From an uncultured Clostridium sp. (GTDB lineage: Bacteria > Bacillota > Clostridia > Clostridiales > Clostridiaceae): a stretch of DNA of 11,608 bases. Below the pieces are notes generated by a model. It saw only the letters and a list, made by a program, of their open reading frames with translations, had not been told where the DNA came from and searched no databases. Below are positions 1 to 6,333 of this stretch, piece by piece. The stretch lies in contig CAKVNP010000031.1 in the NCBI GenBank assembly GCA_934777095.1, positions 1 through 11,608 of the forward strand. The letters run 5' to 3'. Made by a program: the position numbers and the translations under genes. Every line of letters starts with the position of its first letter. Position 1 is the first letter of the stretch.

Positions 1-483
1 GTACAGAAGGTACTACAGAATTTATTAAAGGAGAAAGTACCAATAAAAGATATGGTAACTATCTTAGAATCCTTAGCAGATAATTCAAGAAACACTAAAG
101 ATATTGAACTATTAACTGAATATGTAAGATTTGCCCTTGCTAGGACAATATGCAATACAGTAGTAGATGAAAATAGGGCAGTTACAGTTGTTACTTTATC
201 TCCACAAATTGAAGATATTATTTCAAAGAATATTCAAAAGTCTCTTCAAGGATCATTCCCAGCTGTTGATCCAGAGCTTACAACACGAATATTAGAAAAG
301 ATAAGACATACAGTTGAAAATGTCTATTTCTATAATAATCAGCCAATTATACTTGTTTCACCAAATATAAGACCTGTATTTAGAAAGCTTATAGAAATGG
401 CATTCCCACATATAATGGTACTTTCATTAAATGAAATACCTAATGATGTACAGATTAGAACAGAAGGAGTTGTAGCTTTATAA
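1..483 (+). CDS. flhA: Flagellar export gate protein FlhA, C-terminal part (5' end outside window)
   Basis: The reading frame is open from base 1 (first codons read VQKVLQNLLKEKVPIKDMVT) to a TAA at 481-483, giving the last 160 residues. These match the end of the cytoplasmic domain of FlhA, the nonameric export gate of the flagellar type III secretion apparatus. In this family the segment docks export chaperones and substrates at the base of the basal body. The membrane domain lies upstream of the window. The sequence 'VQKVLQNLL.EKVPI.D..TILE.LAD' and the downstream 'RP..R.L.E...P...VLS..EI' stretch are typical of the FlhA/InvA/LcrD C-terminus, and the flhF-flhG-fliA neighbourhood excludes a virulence-type paralogue. 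Any ATG inside this segment is internal, not the start. The stop overlaps the flhF start as TAATG, so translational coupling is likely. Confidence 0.95.
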   Translation, partial: VQKVLQNLLKEKVPIKDMVTILESLADNSRNTKDIELLTEYVRFALARTICNTVVDENRAVTVVTLSPQIEDIISKNIQKSLQGSFPAVDPELTTRILEKIRHTVENVYFYNNQPIILVSPNIRPVFRKLIEMAFPHIMVLSLNEIPNDVQIRTEGVVAL

Positions 484-1610
484 TGATAATAAAAAAATAT
501 ATGGTCAAAAATATGAATGAAGCTATGACCAGAATAAGATACGAATTAGGGAAAGATGCAATAATAATAAGCCAAAGAAGTGTGAGAAAAGCTGGTTTGA
601 AGGGCTTTTTCTCACCTAAACTTATTGAAGTTACTGCAGCATTAGAAAATAATAAGGGTAATAATGCTGCTGTAAAAAATGATAGTAGAGATGATTTAAA
701 GGATTCAGTAGAAAGCATTAAAGAGATAATTAAGAAGAATAGCTTTAATAGAGAGCAGGTAGTAGAAAAGCCTGTAGTTGAAAAAGAAGATGTATTAAAA
801 AAAGAAGTTCTTGAAGTAAAGGATCTTTTAAATGAGATATTAAAGAATACTAATGGTGAAGAAAAAGAAGATAAAGTACTAGATATGGTAAATGAATTAG
901 ATCTAGATAATTCATATATTAATGAATTTAGAAGAATCTGTGAAAATTCAGAAGAGCCTAAAGAAGAATTAAGAAAATATTTAATGCAGGAAATAGATGT
1001 TTTTGAAGAGGAGATAAAAGGTAAGGTTGTGCTTGTTGGGCCTACAGGAGTTGGTAAAACAACAACAATTGCAAAGCTTGCAGGAAAGCTATCTCTTCTA
1101 GAGGAAAAAAGAGTAGGCCTAATTACAGTAGATACTTATAGAATTGGAGCTGTTGAACAGCTGAAGACTTATGCTGAAATAATGAATATTCCATTTAAAG
1201 TTGTAATCACTATGAAAGAAATGGAAGCAGCAATTAAAGAAATGGAAGATTTAGATGTTGTACTAATTGATACTACAGGAAGAAGCAGTAAAAATTCTAT
1301 GCAGATTTCAGAATTAAGAGCCTTTGTTCAAAAAGCAGAACCAGAGCATACTATTATGGTAATGAGTAGCATTACTAAAAATAAGGATGCTAAGGTTATT
1401 TTAAAGGGATATGAAAAGCTTGCTTATGATAAAGTGATAATTACAAAGCTTGATGAAACAGCAACATATGGAATACTTCATACAGTATTAAAAGAATGTA
1501 AGAAGCCGATAGCATTTGTTACTACAGGACAGAATGTTCCTGACGATATAAAGGTTCCTAAAAAGGAATTAATAGTAAATCTGATTTTAGGAGAAGAAAC
1601 TGTATGTTAG
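483..1610 (+). CDS. flhF: Flagellar biosynthesis GTPase FlhF (SRP-like)
   Basis: This is a 375-residue SIMIBI-class GTPase of the SRP family (FlhF, with Ffh and FtsY). In other bacteria FlhF sets the place and number of flagella at the membrane. The N-terminus (MIIKKYMVKNMNEAMTRIRY) is the typical FlhF B domain. Residues about 60-140 are a charged, Lys/Glu-rich linker of the kind that varies between species, followed by the N and G domains. G-domain motifs visible are the P-loop GPTGVGKTTT at 186-195, the DTYRIGAVEQLKTYAE insertion-box region from residue 217, DTTGRS at 263-268, and TKLD at 321-324 for guanine recognition. The start is the ATG overlapping the flhA stop. A plausible AAGGAG at 464-469 is 13 bases away, rather distant, which suggests coupling to flhA translation. 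The FlhG partner is encoded directly downstream with a 7-base overlap. Confidence 0.95.
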   Translation: MIIKKYMVKNMNEAMTRIRYELGKDAIIISQRSVRKAGLKGFFSPKLIEVTAALENNKGNNAAVKNDSRDDLKDSVESIKEIIKKNSFNREQVVEKPVVEKEDVLKKEVLEVKDLLNEILKNTNGEEKEDKVLDMVNELDLDNSYINEFRRICENSEEPKEELRKYLMQEIDVFEEEIKGKVVLVGPTGVGKTTTIAKLAGKLSLLEEKRVGLITVDTYRIGAVEQLKTYAEIMNIPFKVVITMKEMEAAIKEMEDLDVVLIDTTGRSSKNSMQISELRAFVQKAEPEHTIMVMSSITKNKDAKVILKGYEKLAYDKVIITKLDETATYGILHTVLKECKKPIAFVTTGQNVPDDIKVPKKELIVNLILGEETVC

Positions 1611-2500
1611 ATCAAGCAGAAGCTTTAAGAAGATTAGTAAATAAAAATAACAATAGTTTAAACGAGGAAATAGAAGCAGAAAAGAAGGAAGAAGAGCAGA
1701 AGGAAGCAAAAATAATAACCGTAACTTCCGGAAAAGGAGGCGTAGGAAAAAGTAATTTTATAGTCAATTTAGCAATTTCCCTAACAAAAGAAGGTAAAAA
1801 AGTACTAATATTTGATGCTGATATCGGTATGGGAAATGATGATATTTTAATGGGAATACATCACAAATATAATATTATGGATGTAATTAATGGTGAAATT
1901 TACCTTGAAGATGGTATAATAGAAGGGCCTTTAGGTATTCATTTACTACCAGGGGGATCAGGAATTAACAATGTTGAAGATTTATCACAGCAGCAGAGAG
2001 AGGGTTTTATAGAAAAGATAGATTCTATTGCTGGCTATGACTATATATTAATTGACACAGGAGCAGGAATAAATAGAACAGTATTAGCATTTATTTCTAG
2101 TTCTGATGAAGTTATAGTTGTATTAACTCCGGATCCTACATCATTAACAGATGGATATAGTTTATTAAAATCATTGAAGCATTTTAAGATAAATACTCAT
2201 ACGAATATTGTAATTAATAGGGTTATAGATACAGCAGAAGCAGATAGTACTTATTCTAAATTCAATTTAGCAGCTAGAAGGTTCTTAAATATAGATACGG
2301 ATTACTTAGGATTTATTTATGAAGATAGAAATTTAACTATGGCGGTGAGAAGCCAGACTCCTGTAACTATAAAATATCCCAATTCTGATGCTGCCAAATC
2401 AATAAACAATGTTGCAATGAAACTGGTAGGAAAAGAAGATGCAATTATAGGAAATGGTGCTAAAGGATTATTTAAAAAATTATTTGATATTTTTTCTTAG
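1604..2500 (+). CDS. flhG: MinD/ParA-like ATPase FlhG (YlxH/FleN), flagellar number regulator
   Basis: This 298-residue P-loop ATPase of the MinD/ParA class is the usual partner of FlhF. In studied bacteria FlhG limits flagellar number, stimulates the FlhF GTPase and helps assemble the C-ring. The N-terminus carries DQAEALR at residues 3-9, the conserved DQAxxLR activator motif that contacts FlhF. The deviant Walker A is SGKGGVGKSN at 42-51, with the signature lysine K44 and catalytic K49. The switch region has DADIGMGN from D71, and DTGAG starts at D151. The last residues (GLFKKLFDIFS) form a short amphipathic helix like the MinD membrane-targeting sequence. The ATG at 1604 lies within the end of flhF. 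AGGAG at 1589-1593 is a plausible binding site. Length is normal for the family. A chromosome-partitioning ParA is unlikely given the DQAxxLR motif and the context. Confidence 0.95.
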   Translation: MLDQAEALRRLVNKNNNSLNEEIEAEKKEEEQKEAKIITVTSGKGGVGKSNFIVNLAISLTKEGKKVLIFDADIGMGNDDILMGIHHKYNIMDVINGEIYLEDGIIEGPLGIHLLPGGSGINNVEDLSQQQREGFIEKIDSIAGYDYILIDTGAGINRTVLAFISSSDEVIVVLTPDPTSLTDGYSLLKSLKHFKINTHTNIVINRVIDTAEADSTYSKFNLAARRFLNIDTDYLGFIYEDRNLTMAVRSQTPVTIKYPNSDAAKSINNVAMKLVGKEDAIIGNGAKGLFKKLFDIFS

Positions 2501-2514
2501 GGAGTGTATAGGTA

Positions 2515-3123
2515 ATGGTTAAATTTGAAATAGAAGTTAATAGTAGAGTAGAGATTATTTTAGAGGATGGCATATGTAAAAGCGTAATACAAGAATGGGA
2601 TGAAAACAATCTCTATATCGCTGTTCCTATGATAAAAGGCCAGTATATAAAATTTGCAAAAGGGCAAAAACTTACTATGTATAATTATTTACATTCCGAC
2701 AAGCTTTTTAAATTTGAATGTAAAGTATTAGGATTAGATAAGTGTGGAAATATGCCTCTTTACAAACTGACTCTTCCAGAAGAGGTTCGTAAAATACAAA
2801 GAAGAGAATTTGTTAGGGTAGAAACTAATAAGAGAATAAAATATTCTAAATTAGAAGAAGAAAAGTTTAATTCAGCAGTATTAATTGATTTAAGCGGCGG
2901 TGGAATGAGAATAAAAGCAAATGAAAAGCTAGAGCTTAATGAATTAGTTACTATATATCTTGAAGATGAGAAGATTAGTGTTGAAGGTAAAATTGTTAGA
3001 GCAGATAAATATAAGGATTATTATGATTATGGAATAAGCTACAGTCATATTGATAATAAAACTAGAGAAAAATTGATTAAAATAATATTTACTATAATGC
3101 GTAAGCAAAGAGAGCTTACTTAA
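2515..3123 (+). CDS. YcgR-type PilZ domain protein, c-di-GMP-responsive flagellar regulator
   Basis: This 202-residue protein has the two-domain layout of YcgR/MotI flagellar brake proteins. An N-terminal YcgR-like beta domain spans about 1-90, and a C-terminal PilZ domain spans about 93-200. The two c-di-GMP binding signatures are present: RxxxR at R97-R101 (preceded by a basic run) and D/NxSxxG at D125-S127-G130 (DLSGGG). Binding competence is therefore expected from sequence. Proteins of this family bind the motor or stator when c-di-GMP rises and slow or stop rotation; that role is inferred here, not shown. The gene sits 14 bases after flhG and 12 bases before fliA, so it is co-transcribed with the flagellar genes. 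A GGAG at 2501-2504 with ten-base spacing supports the ATG at 2515. No membrane segment is visible, so it is likely cytosolic. Confidence 0.88.
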   Translation: MVKFEIEVNSRVEIILEDGICKSVIQEWDENNLYIAVPMIKGQYIKFAKGQKLTMYNYLHSDKLFKFECKVLGLDKCGNMPLYKLTLPEEVRKIQRREFVRVETNKRIKYSKLEEEKFNSAVLIDLSGGGMRIKANEKLELNELVTIYLEDEKISVEGKIVRADKYKDYYDYGISYSHIDNKTREKLIKIIFTIMRKQRELT

Positions 3124-3135
3124 GGGGGAAATAAA

Positions 3136-3864
3136 ATGGAAATGGCCGCTATGCCTTATAAGGAACAAATAGTTGAGCAATATATTCCGCTTGTAAAATA
3201 TATTGCATCTAGAATAATGGTCGGTAGAACCACTTATATTGAATATGAAGATTTAGTTAGTTATGGATTAATTGGCTTAATGGATGCTATAAGTAAGTTT
3301 GATCCTAATAAAGGAATAAAATTTTCATCATATGCTTCTATAAGGATTAAAGGGGAAATGATCGATCAAATAAGAAAGGCTAGGCCTATTTCTAAGGGGG
3401 CTATGGATAAGCTTGCAAAATATAATGAAGCAGTTGAAAAACTACAGAATGAATTATATAGAGAGCCTACTATAGATGAAATATCTAAATATTTAGGAAT
3501 AAGTATATCGGAAGTAATAGATATTGAAGGATACATAAATTTCATGGCTGTAGTATCATTAGAAAATATACTATTTTCAGAAGATGATGAATTAACTGTC
3601 ATGGGTGTTGTTGAAGATAAGAACAGTCCAAGCCCTCACGAAGCATACGAGGAGCAGGAAAAAGTTGAAATATTAGCAGAATGTATTGATAAGTTAAAAG
3701 AAAAAGATAGAATTATCTTAAATCTTTATTATTATGAAGGACTTACCTTGAAGGAAATTGGACAAGTACTTGAGGTGTCAGAGTCAAGAGTATGCCAGCT
3801 TCATGGTAGAGCAATTAAGAATTTAAGAGCAATGCTTAAAAAAATAAATTATATTGAGGGATAA
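3136..3864 (+). CDS. fliA: RNA polymerase sigma-28 factor FliA/SigD for flagellar late genes
   Basis: This 242-residue sigma-70 family factor of the FliA/SigD/WhiG group directs RNA polymerase to late flagellar, chemotaxis and autolysin promoters. Region 2 (about residues 12-75) shows the LVSYGLIGLMDAISKFDP and FSSYASIRIKGEMIDQIRK blocks that bind core polymerase and the -10 element. A region 3 segment covers about 80-145. Region 4 ends in the helix-turn-helix LKEIGQVLEVSESRVCQLH starting at residue 205, followed by RAIKNLR. AAGGGGG at 3122-3128, seven bases before the ATG, fixes the start over the nearby ATG at 3142. Its position after flhG/PilZ and before the swrB-like gene matches the clostridial and Bacillus order (sigD in Bacillus). 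An anti-sigma factor gene (flgM) is not in the window. Confidence 0.95.
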   Translation: MEMAAMPYKEQIVEQYIPLVKYIASRIMVGRTTYIEYEDLVSYGLIGLMDAISKFDPNKGIKFSSYASIRIKGEMIDQIRKARPISKGAMDKLAKYNEAVEKLQNELYREPTIDEISKYLGISISEVIDIEGYINFMAVVSLENILFSEDDELTVMGVVEDKNSPSPHEAYEEQEKVEILAECIDKLKEKDRIILNLYYYEGLTLKEIGQVLEVSESRVCQLHGRAIKNLRAMLKKINYIEG

Positions 3865-3867
3865 ATT

Positions 3868-4344
3868 GTGATACATATAATACTTTTTATTTTTGGGGTA
3901 TTCTTAATATGTATTAATTTAAATGCAGATAAAAAAGAAGAGGATTCTTTTTTAACTGCATTTAAAAATAAGGAAAAGAATACATCCGATGTGGATTTTG
4001 AATTAATGGGAATCAGAAAAGATTTAGCAGAAAGCATATTGGATCTGCAGCATGAAATCGACGAGCTAAGGCAGGAACTTGTTCAAATTAAAGGTATTGG
4101 ACAGGAAAAAACTATAAAGTTACCTGAGAAAAGCTACGACATAATAAATGATAATACAGAAGATGTAATTTCCAATATTAATTATAATAATATGCAGCAT
4201 AATATTTCAGATGATGGGCAGAAACAAGATAAGGTTCCGCAGATAAAGAAGATGATTCAACAAGGAAAATCTGATGATGAAATATGTAATGCACTTAATG
4301 TAGGAAAGGGTGAAGTATTATTAATACGAGGATTATACAAATAG
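3868..4344 (+). CDS. SwrB-like membrane-anchored coiled-coil protein downstream of sigma-28 (DUF6115-like)
   Basis: This protein of 158 residues starts at a GTG three bases after the fliA stop, using the GAGGG at the end of fliA as binding site. It has three visible parts. Residues 2-18 (IHIILFIFGVFLICINL) form a single hydrophobic segment, likely a membrane anchor with the rest in the cytoplasm. Residues about 45-78 (from IRKDLAESILDLQHEIDEL) predict a coiled coil. The last about 35 residues (VPQIKKMIQQGKSDDEICN...) resemble a helix-turn-helix-like unit ending in GKGEVLLIRGLYK. The same architecture, size and position directly after sigD is seen in Bacillus SwrB, which promotes basal-body maturation and swarming. 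I recall such clostridial genes being placed in a DUF6115 family but could not check. The function is inferred from layout and context; sequence identity to SwrB may be low. Confidence 0.72.
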   Translation: MIHIILFIFGVFLICINLNADKKEEDSFLTAFKNKEKNTSDVDFELMGIRKDLAESILDLQHEIDELRQELVQIKGIGQEKTIKLPEKSYDIINDNTEDVISNINYNNMQHNISDDGQKQDKVPQIKKMIQQGKSDDEICNALNVGKGEVLLIRGLYK

Positions 4345-4553
4345 TAAAGGCTATTGCAGACTTTTTTAATGATAGAAAATTATTAATGGGAATAGGGATT
4401 GGAATAGTATTTACAGTAATTGTAACATTTGCTTGGGGAACTACGGGAAAAATGTCTGATGCAGATATTGAAAAGGCGGCAAGGGGATTTGGAATGCATT
4501 ATGATGATGAATGTAAATCAATTTTCCACAGCAGCTCTGCAGCAGAAGAATAG
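4320..4553 (+). CDS. Small single-pass membrane protein in flagellar operon; start codon probably non-ATG
   Basis: An open frame runs from 4314 to the TAG at 4551-4553. From the ATT at 4320 it encodes about 77 residues; from the first in-frame ATG at 4386 only 55. The upstream part (NTRIIQIVKAIADFFNDRKLL) is basic and amphipathic and would precede a clear membrane segment, GIGIGIVFTVIVTFAWG. A short soluble tail follows (KMSDADIEKAARGFGMHYDDE). The tail resembles the 'SDxxIxxxAxxxGM' motif found in small MltG-like membrane proteins of Firmicutes; I could not verify this. GGTGA at 4309-4313 lies six bases before the ATT, a fitting binding site inside the end of the preceding gene. No Shine-Dalgarno sequence precedes ATG 4386, and that start would cut into the membrane segment. 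The protein is therefore real but the start is unsure. It overlaps the swrB-like gene by 25 bases in another frame, and flgF starts 30 bases after it. Confidence 0.62.
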   Translation: MNTRIIQIVKAIADFFNDRKLLMGIGIGIVFTVIVTFAWGTTGKMSDADIEKAARGFGMHYDDECKSIFHSSSAAEE

Positions 4554-4583
4554 ATAATATTACTAATAAGGAGAGAGTTTATT

Positions 4584-5327
4584 ATGATAAGAAGTCTATA
4601 TGCATCTGTATCTTCAATGATTACCTTAGAAAATCAACAAAATACAGTAGTAAACAATATGAGTAATGCTAATACAACTGGCTTTAAATCAGATTCATTA
4701 ATCACTAAAAGTTTTGATGAAGTATACATATCAAATAAGGAAAATGGAGTTATTGGAAGTTTAAGCCTTGGAGCTGAAATTGATACAGTAAATACAAGCT
4801 ATACACAAGGTGATTTTAAGCAGACTGACGATAATTCAGATTTTGCGATTAATGGAAGAGGATTTTTTGTAGTAAAGCAGGGAAATGAATATCTATATAC
4901 TAGAGATGGGAATTTCTCAATAGGTACAGATGGAACATTAGTAACTTCTAATGGAGATCATGTTATGGGTATAAATCAAAATACTGGTGCTGTAGAAGCT
5001 ATATTTGTAGGAAATAATGAATACACTTTAAACGGAAATAATGTATTAAATATTGATGGGTTAACAAATTATCAAATGCTTACAGCAGATTTTGAAGATT
5101 ATAGTTCTTTAGAGAAAACTGGCTCTAATTATTATAGAGGTGAAGGTGCTGTAATGAATTCAGTAGTAAATGTAGAGCAAGGCTATTTAGAGCAGTCTAA
5201 TGTTAACATAACTAATGAAATGGTTAACTTAATGACTACTATGAGAAACTTTGAAAGCAGCCAGAGTATATTTAAGATGATAGACCAGACATTAGACATA
5301 GCAGCTAATAGTATTGGTAAGGTATAA
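4584..5327 (+). CDS. flgF: Flagellar rod/hook-basal body protein, FlgF/FlgG family (first copy)
   Basis: This 247-residue protein belongs to the FlgE/F/G axial family, exported by the flagellar type III system and built into the rod beyond the cell membrane. The N-terminal rod signature covers about residues 5-38 (SLYASVSSMITLENQQ, then NNMSNANTTGFKSD), the usual 'NNxANxxTxGFK' pattern. The central FlgE/F/G-like domain includes DFAINGRGFF from D86 and YTRDGNFSI. The C-terminal domain begins at about E198 (EQGYLEQSNVNITNEMVNLM) and ends in the helical stretch that packs with the N-terminus. No cleavable signal peptide is present, as expected for type III substrates. AAGGAGAG at 4569-4576 is placed well for the ATG. 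In other clostridia this first copy is called flgF, flgG1 or flhO, so the symbol is the less certain part; the family is clear. Confidence 0.85.
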   Translation: MIRSLYASVSSMITLENQQNTVVNNMSNANTTGFKSDSLITKSFDEVYISNKENGVIGSLSLGAEIDTVNTSYTQGDFKQTDDNSDFAINGRGFFVVKQGNEYLYTRDGNFSIGTDGTLVTSNGDHVMGINQNTGAVEAIFVGNNEYTLNGNNVLNIDGLTNYQMLTADFEDYSSLEKTGSNYYRGEGAVMNSVVNVEQGYLEQSNVNITNEMVNLMTTMRNFESSQSIFKMIDQTLDIAANSIGKV

Positions 5328-5342
5328 AGGAGATAGAGATAA

Positions 5343-6110
5343 ATGTTAACAACTTTTAGAGCAAGTAAATCAGGTTTAAATGCAAATCAAGAAAAAATGG
5401 ATATTATCTCTAATAATATAGTAAATGTAAATACTACTGGTTATAAAAAGATGGAAGTGGGATTTCAGGATCTGCTTACAGCTTCATTAGATGAGTGGGG
5501 CAATCCATTAAATGATAAAAGTGCTATAACAGGAACTGGTGTTAAGACAACAAATGTCACAAGAGATGCTAAGCAAGGAACATTGCTTACAACTGAACAG
5601 AGTACAGATATTGCCTTAGATGGCGAAGGATACTTTAGGGTTATAGCATCTGATGGAACATCATATTATACAAGGGATGGAGAATTTAAATTAGATTCTC
5701 TTGGAAGATTAGTAGATAAACAAGGTAATATACTTGATATTGAATATGAAAATGGATATTCTGCTAACAATGCAGCGCTGACAAGTGATAATTTCAGTGT
5801 AAATAAAAATGGAGAAATATTCATCACAGAAAAGGGTTCATCAAAAAAGGTTGGAGAAATACCTTTATACACAGCTGTTGGAGATGATGCTTTTGTTTCT
5901 GTCGGAGATAATTTATTTAAAGAACTAGATGGGGTTTTAGTATATAGAACTGTAGATGCAGATATGTATCAAGGATATTTAGAAGGATCAAATGTAGATT
6001 TATCTGAAGAAATGTCAGAGTTAATTGTGACTCAAAGAGCATTCCAATTAAGCTCAAAGGCACTGACAACTGCCGACGAGATGTGGGGAATGATAAATAA
6101 TTTACGTTAA
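5343..6110 (+). CDS. flgG: Flagellar distal rod protein FlgG family (second copy)
   Basis: This 255-residue protein is the second of a tandem pair of rod proteins and starts 15 bases after the first, with AAAGGAGAT at 5327-5335 as binding site. The N-terminal rod signature is clear (FRASKSGLNANQEKMDIISN, then NNIVNVNTTGYKK). It is followed by the FlgE/F/G core with STDIALDGEGYF from residue 87 and YYTRDGEFKLDSLGRLVD. The C-terminal domain begins at Y209 (YQGYLEGSNVDLSEEMSELI) and ends TQRAFQLSSKALTTADEMWGMINNLR, very close to typical FlgG ends. It also keeps the FQDLL element after the N-terminal motif that is characteristic of FlgG. Its length matches FlgG. It is the last gene of the operon here; fliM/fliN, which follow flgG in some clostridia, are absent. 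It could also be named flhP by the Bacillus scheme. Confidence 0.88.
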   Translation: MLTTFRASKSGLNANQEKMDIISNNIVNVNTTGYKKMEVGFQDLLTASLDEWGNPLNDKSAITGTGVKTTNVTRDAKQGTLLTTEQSTDIALDGEGYFRVIASDGTSYYTRDGEFKLDSLGRLVDKQGNILDIEYENGYSANNAALTSDNFSVNKNGEIFITEKGSSKKVGEIPLYTAVGDDAFVSVGDNLFKELDGVLVYRTVDADMYQGYLEGSNVDLSEEMSELIVTQRAFQLSSKALTTADEMWGMINNLR

Positions 6111-6119
6111 TTATAGGTT

Positions 6120-6137
6120 CATATTATATATAATATG
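6120..6137. repeat. 18-bp perfect palindrome after flgG
   Basis: CATATTATATATAATATG is identical to its own reverse complement and lies nine bases after the flgG stop. It contains TATA-rich matches to a -10 element on both strands, but I see no matching -35. The palindrome could be a dyad protein site or an AT-rich stem at the mRNA end. AT-rich DNA yields such palindromes fairly often, so functional meaning is uncertain. Confidence 0.6.
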
Positions 6138-6156
6138 TAAAGTAAAACACTTTGCA
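6136..6156 (+). other. Small hairpin at the end of the flagellar operon transcript
   Basis: TGTAAAGT (6136-6143) pairs with ACTTTGCA (6149-6156) around loop AAAAC, giving eight pairs including one G-U. No T-run follows directly (ATTTTAAATT comes next), so it is a weak terminator or an mRNA end-stabilising stem. It overlaps the palindrome by two bases. Confidence 0.4.
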
Positions 6157-6163
6157 GATTTTA

Positions 6164-6300
6164 AATTATGAATTAAGAATTATGAATGATGAATTAAGGA
6201 AAGAATTCCTCTTAGGAGAAATTCTTAATAATATAATTAAAAGAAACTTCCTAAGAAGTTTCCACCATCATTCATCATTCATCATTCATAATTCATTATT
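6164..6300. repeat. Inverted-repeat element with heptamer arms and two internal hairpins (MITE/palindromic-repeat-like)
   Basis: This 137-bp element has two 35-bp arms, each built of five head-to-tail heptamers with consensus AATNATG. Left arm (6164-6198): AATTATG, AATTAAG, AATTATG, AATGATG, AATTAAG. Right arm (6266-6300), on the top strand: CATCATT three times, then CATAATT and CATTATT. The longest perfect pairing is 18 bp, 6177-6194 with 6277-6294. Inside lie two separate hairpins: 6201-6226 (AAGAATT with AATTCTT, a C/A mismatch, CTC with GAG, loop TTAG) and 6243-6262 (GAAACTTC, loop CTAA, GAAGTTTC). A long-range stem enclosing two hairpins gives a three-way-junction fold in RNA or a cruciform in DNA. 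Similar 'AATTATGAATTATGAA' palindromic repeats are known to me as dispersed elements in clostridial and other Firmicute genomes. No transposase or clear target-site duplication is present. It sits between flgG and the shared terminator. Confidence 0.75.
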
Positions 6301-6330
6301 AAAAAAAGATGCCGCGAGGCATCTTTTTTT
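6301..6330. terminator. Strong bidirectional intrinsic terminator
   Basis: GATGCC and GGCATC form a perfect stem around the loop GCGA (a GNRA tetraloop), extended by seven A/T pairs, so either strand ends in a seven-U tail. It sits between the convergent flagellar operon (+) and the pyrophosphatase gene (-), whose stop lies four bases away, and can serve both transcripts. Confidence 0.93.
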
Positions 6331-6333
6331 GTA

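Noticed and set aside
455..718. Minus-strand hydrophobic open frame opposite flhF
   Set aside because: Antisense to the conserved FlhF N-terminus; poly-Leu/Ile content is typical of antisense AT-rich coding DNA.
2944..3180. Minus-strand open frame of 78 codons opposite the PilZ and fliA genes
   Set aside because: It lies fully opposite well-supported genes and shows low-complexity hydrophobic composition from AT-rich antisense reading.
4369..4385. ATG at 4369 as start for the small membrane protein
   Set aside because: It is in a different frame and meets a stop after five codons.
6164..6300. Possible CRISPR-like repeat array
   Set aside because: Repeats are contiguous heptamers without spacers, and no cas gene is present; it is an inverted-repeat element.
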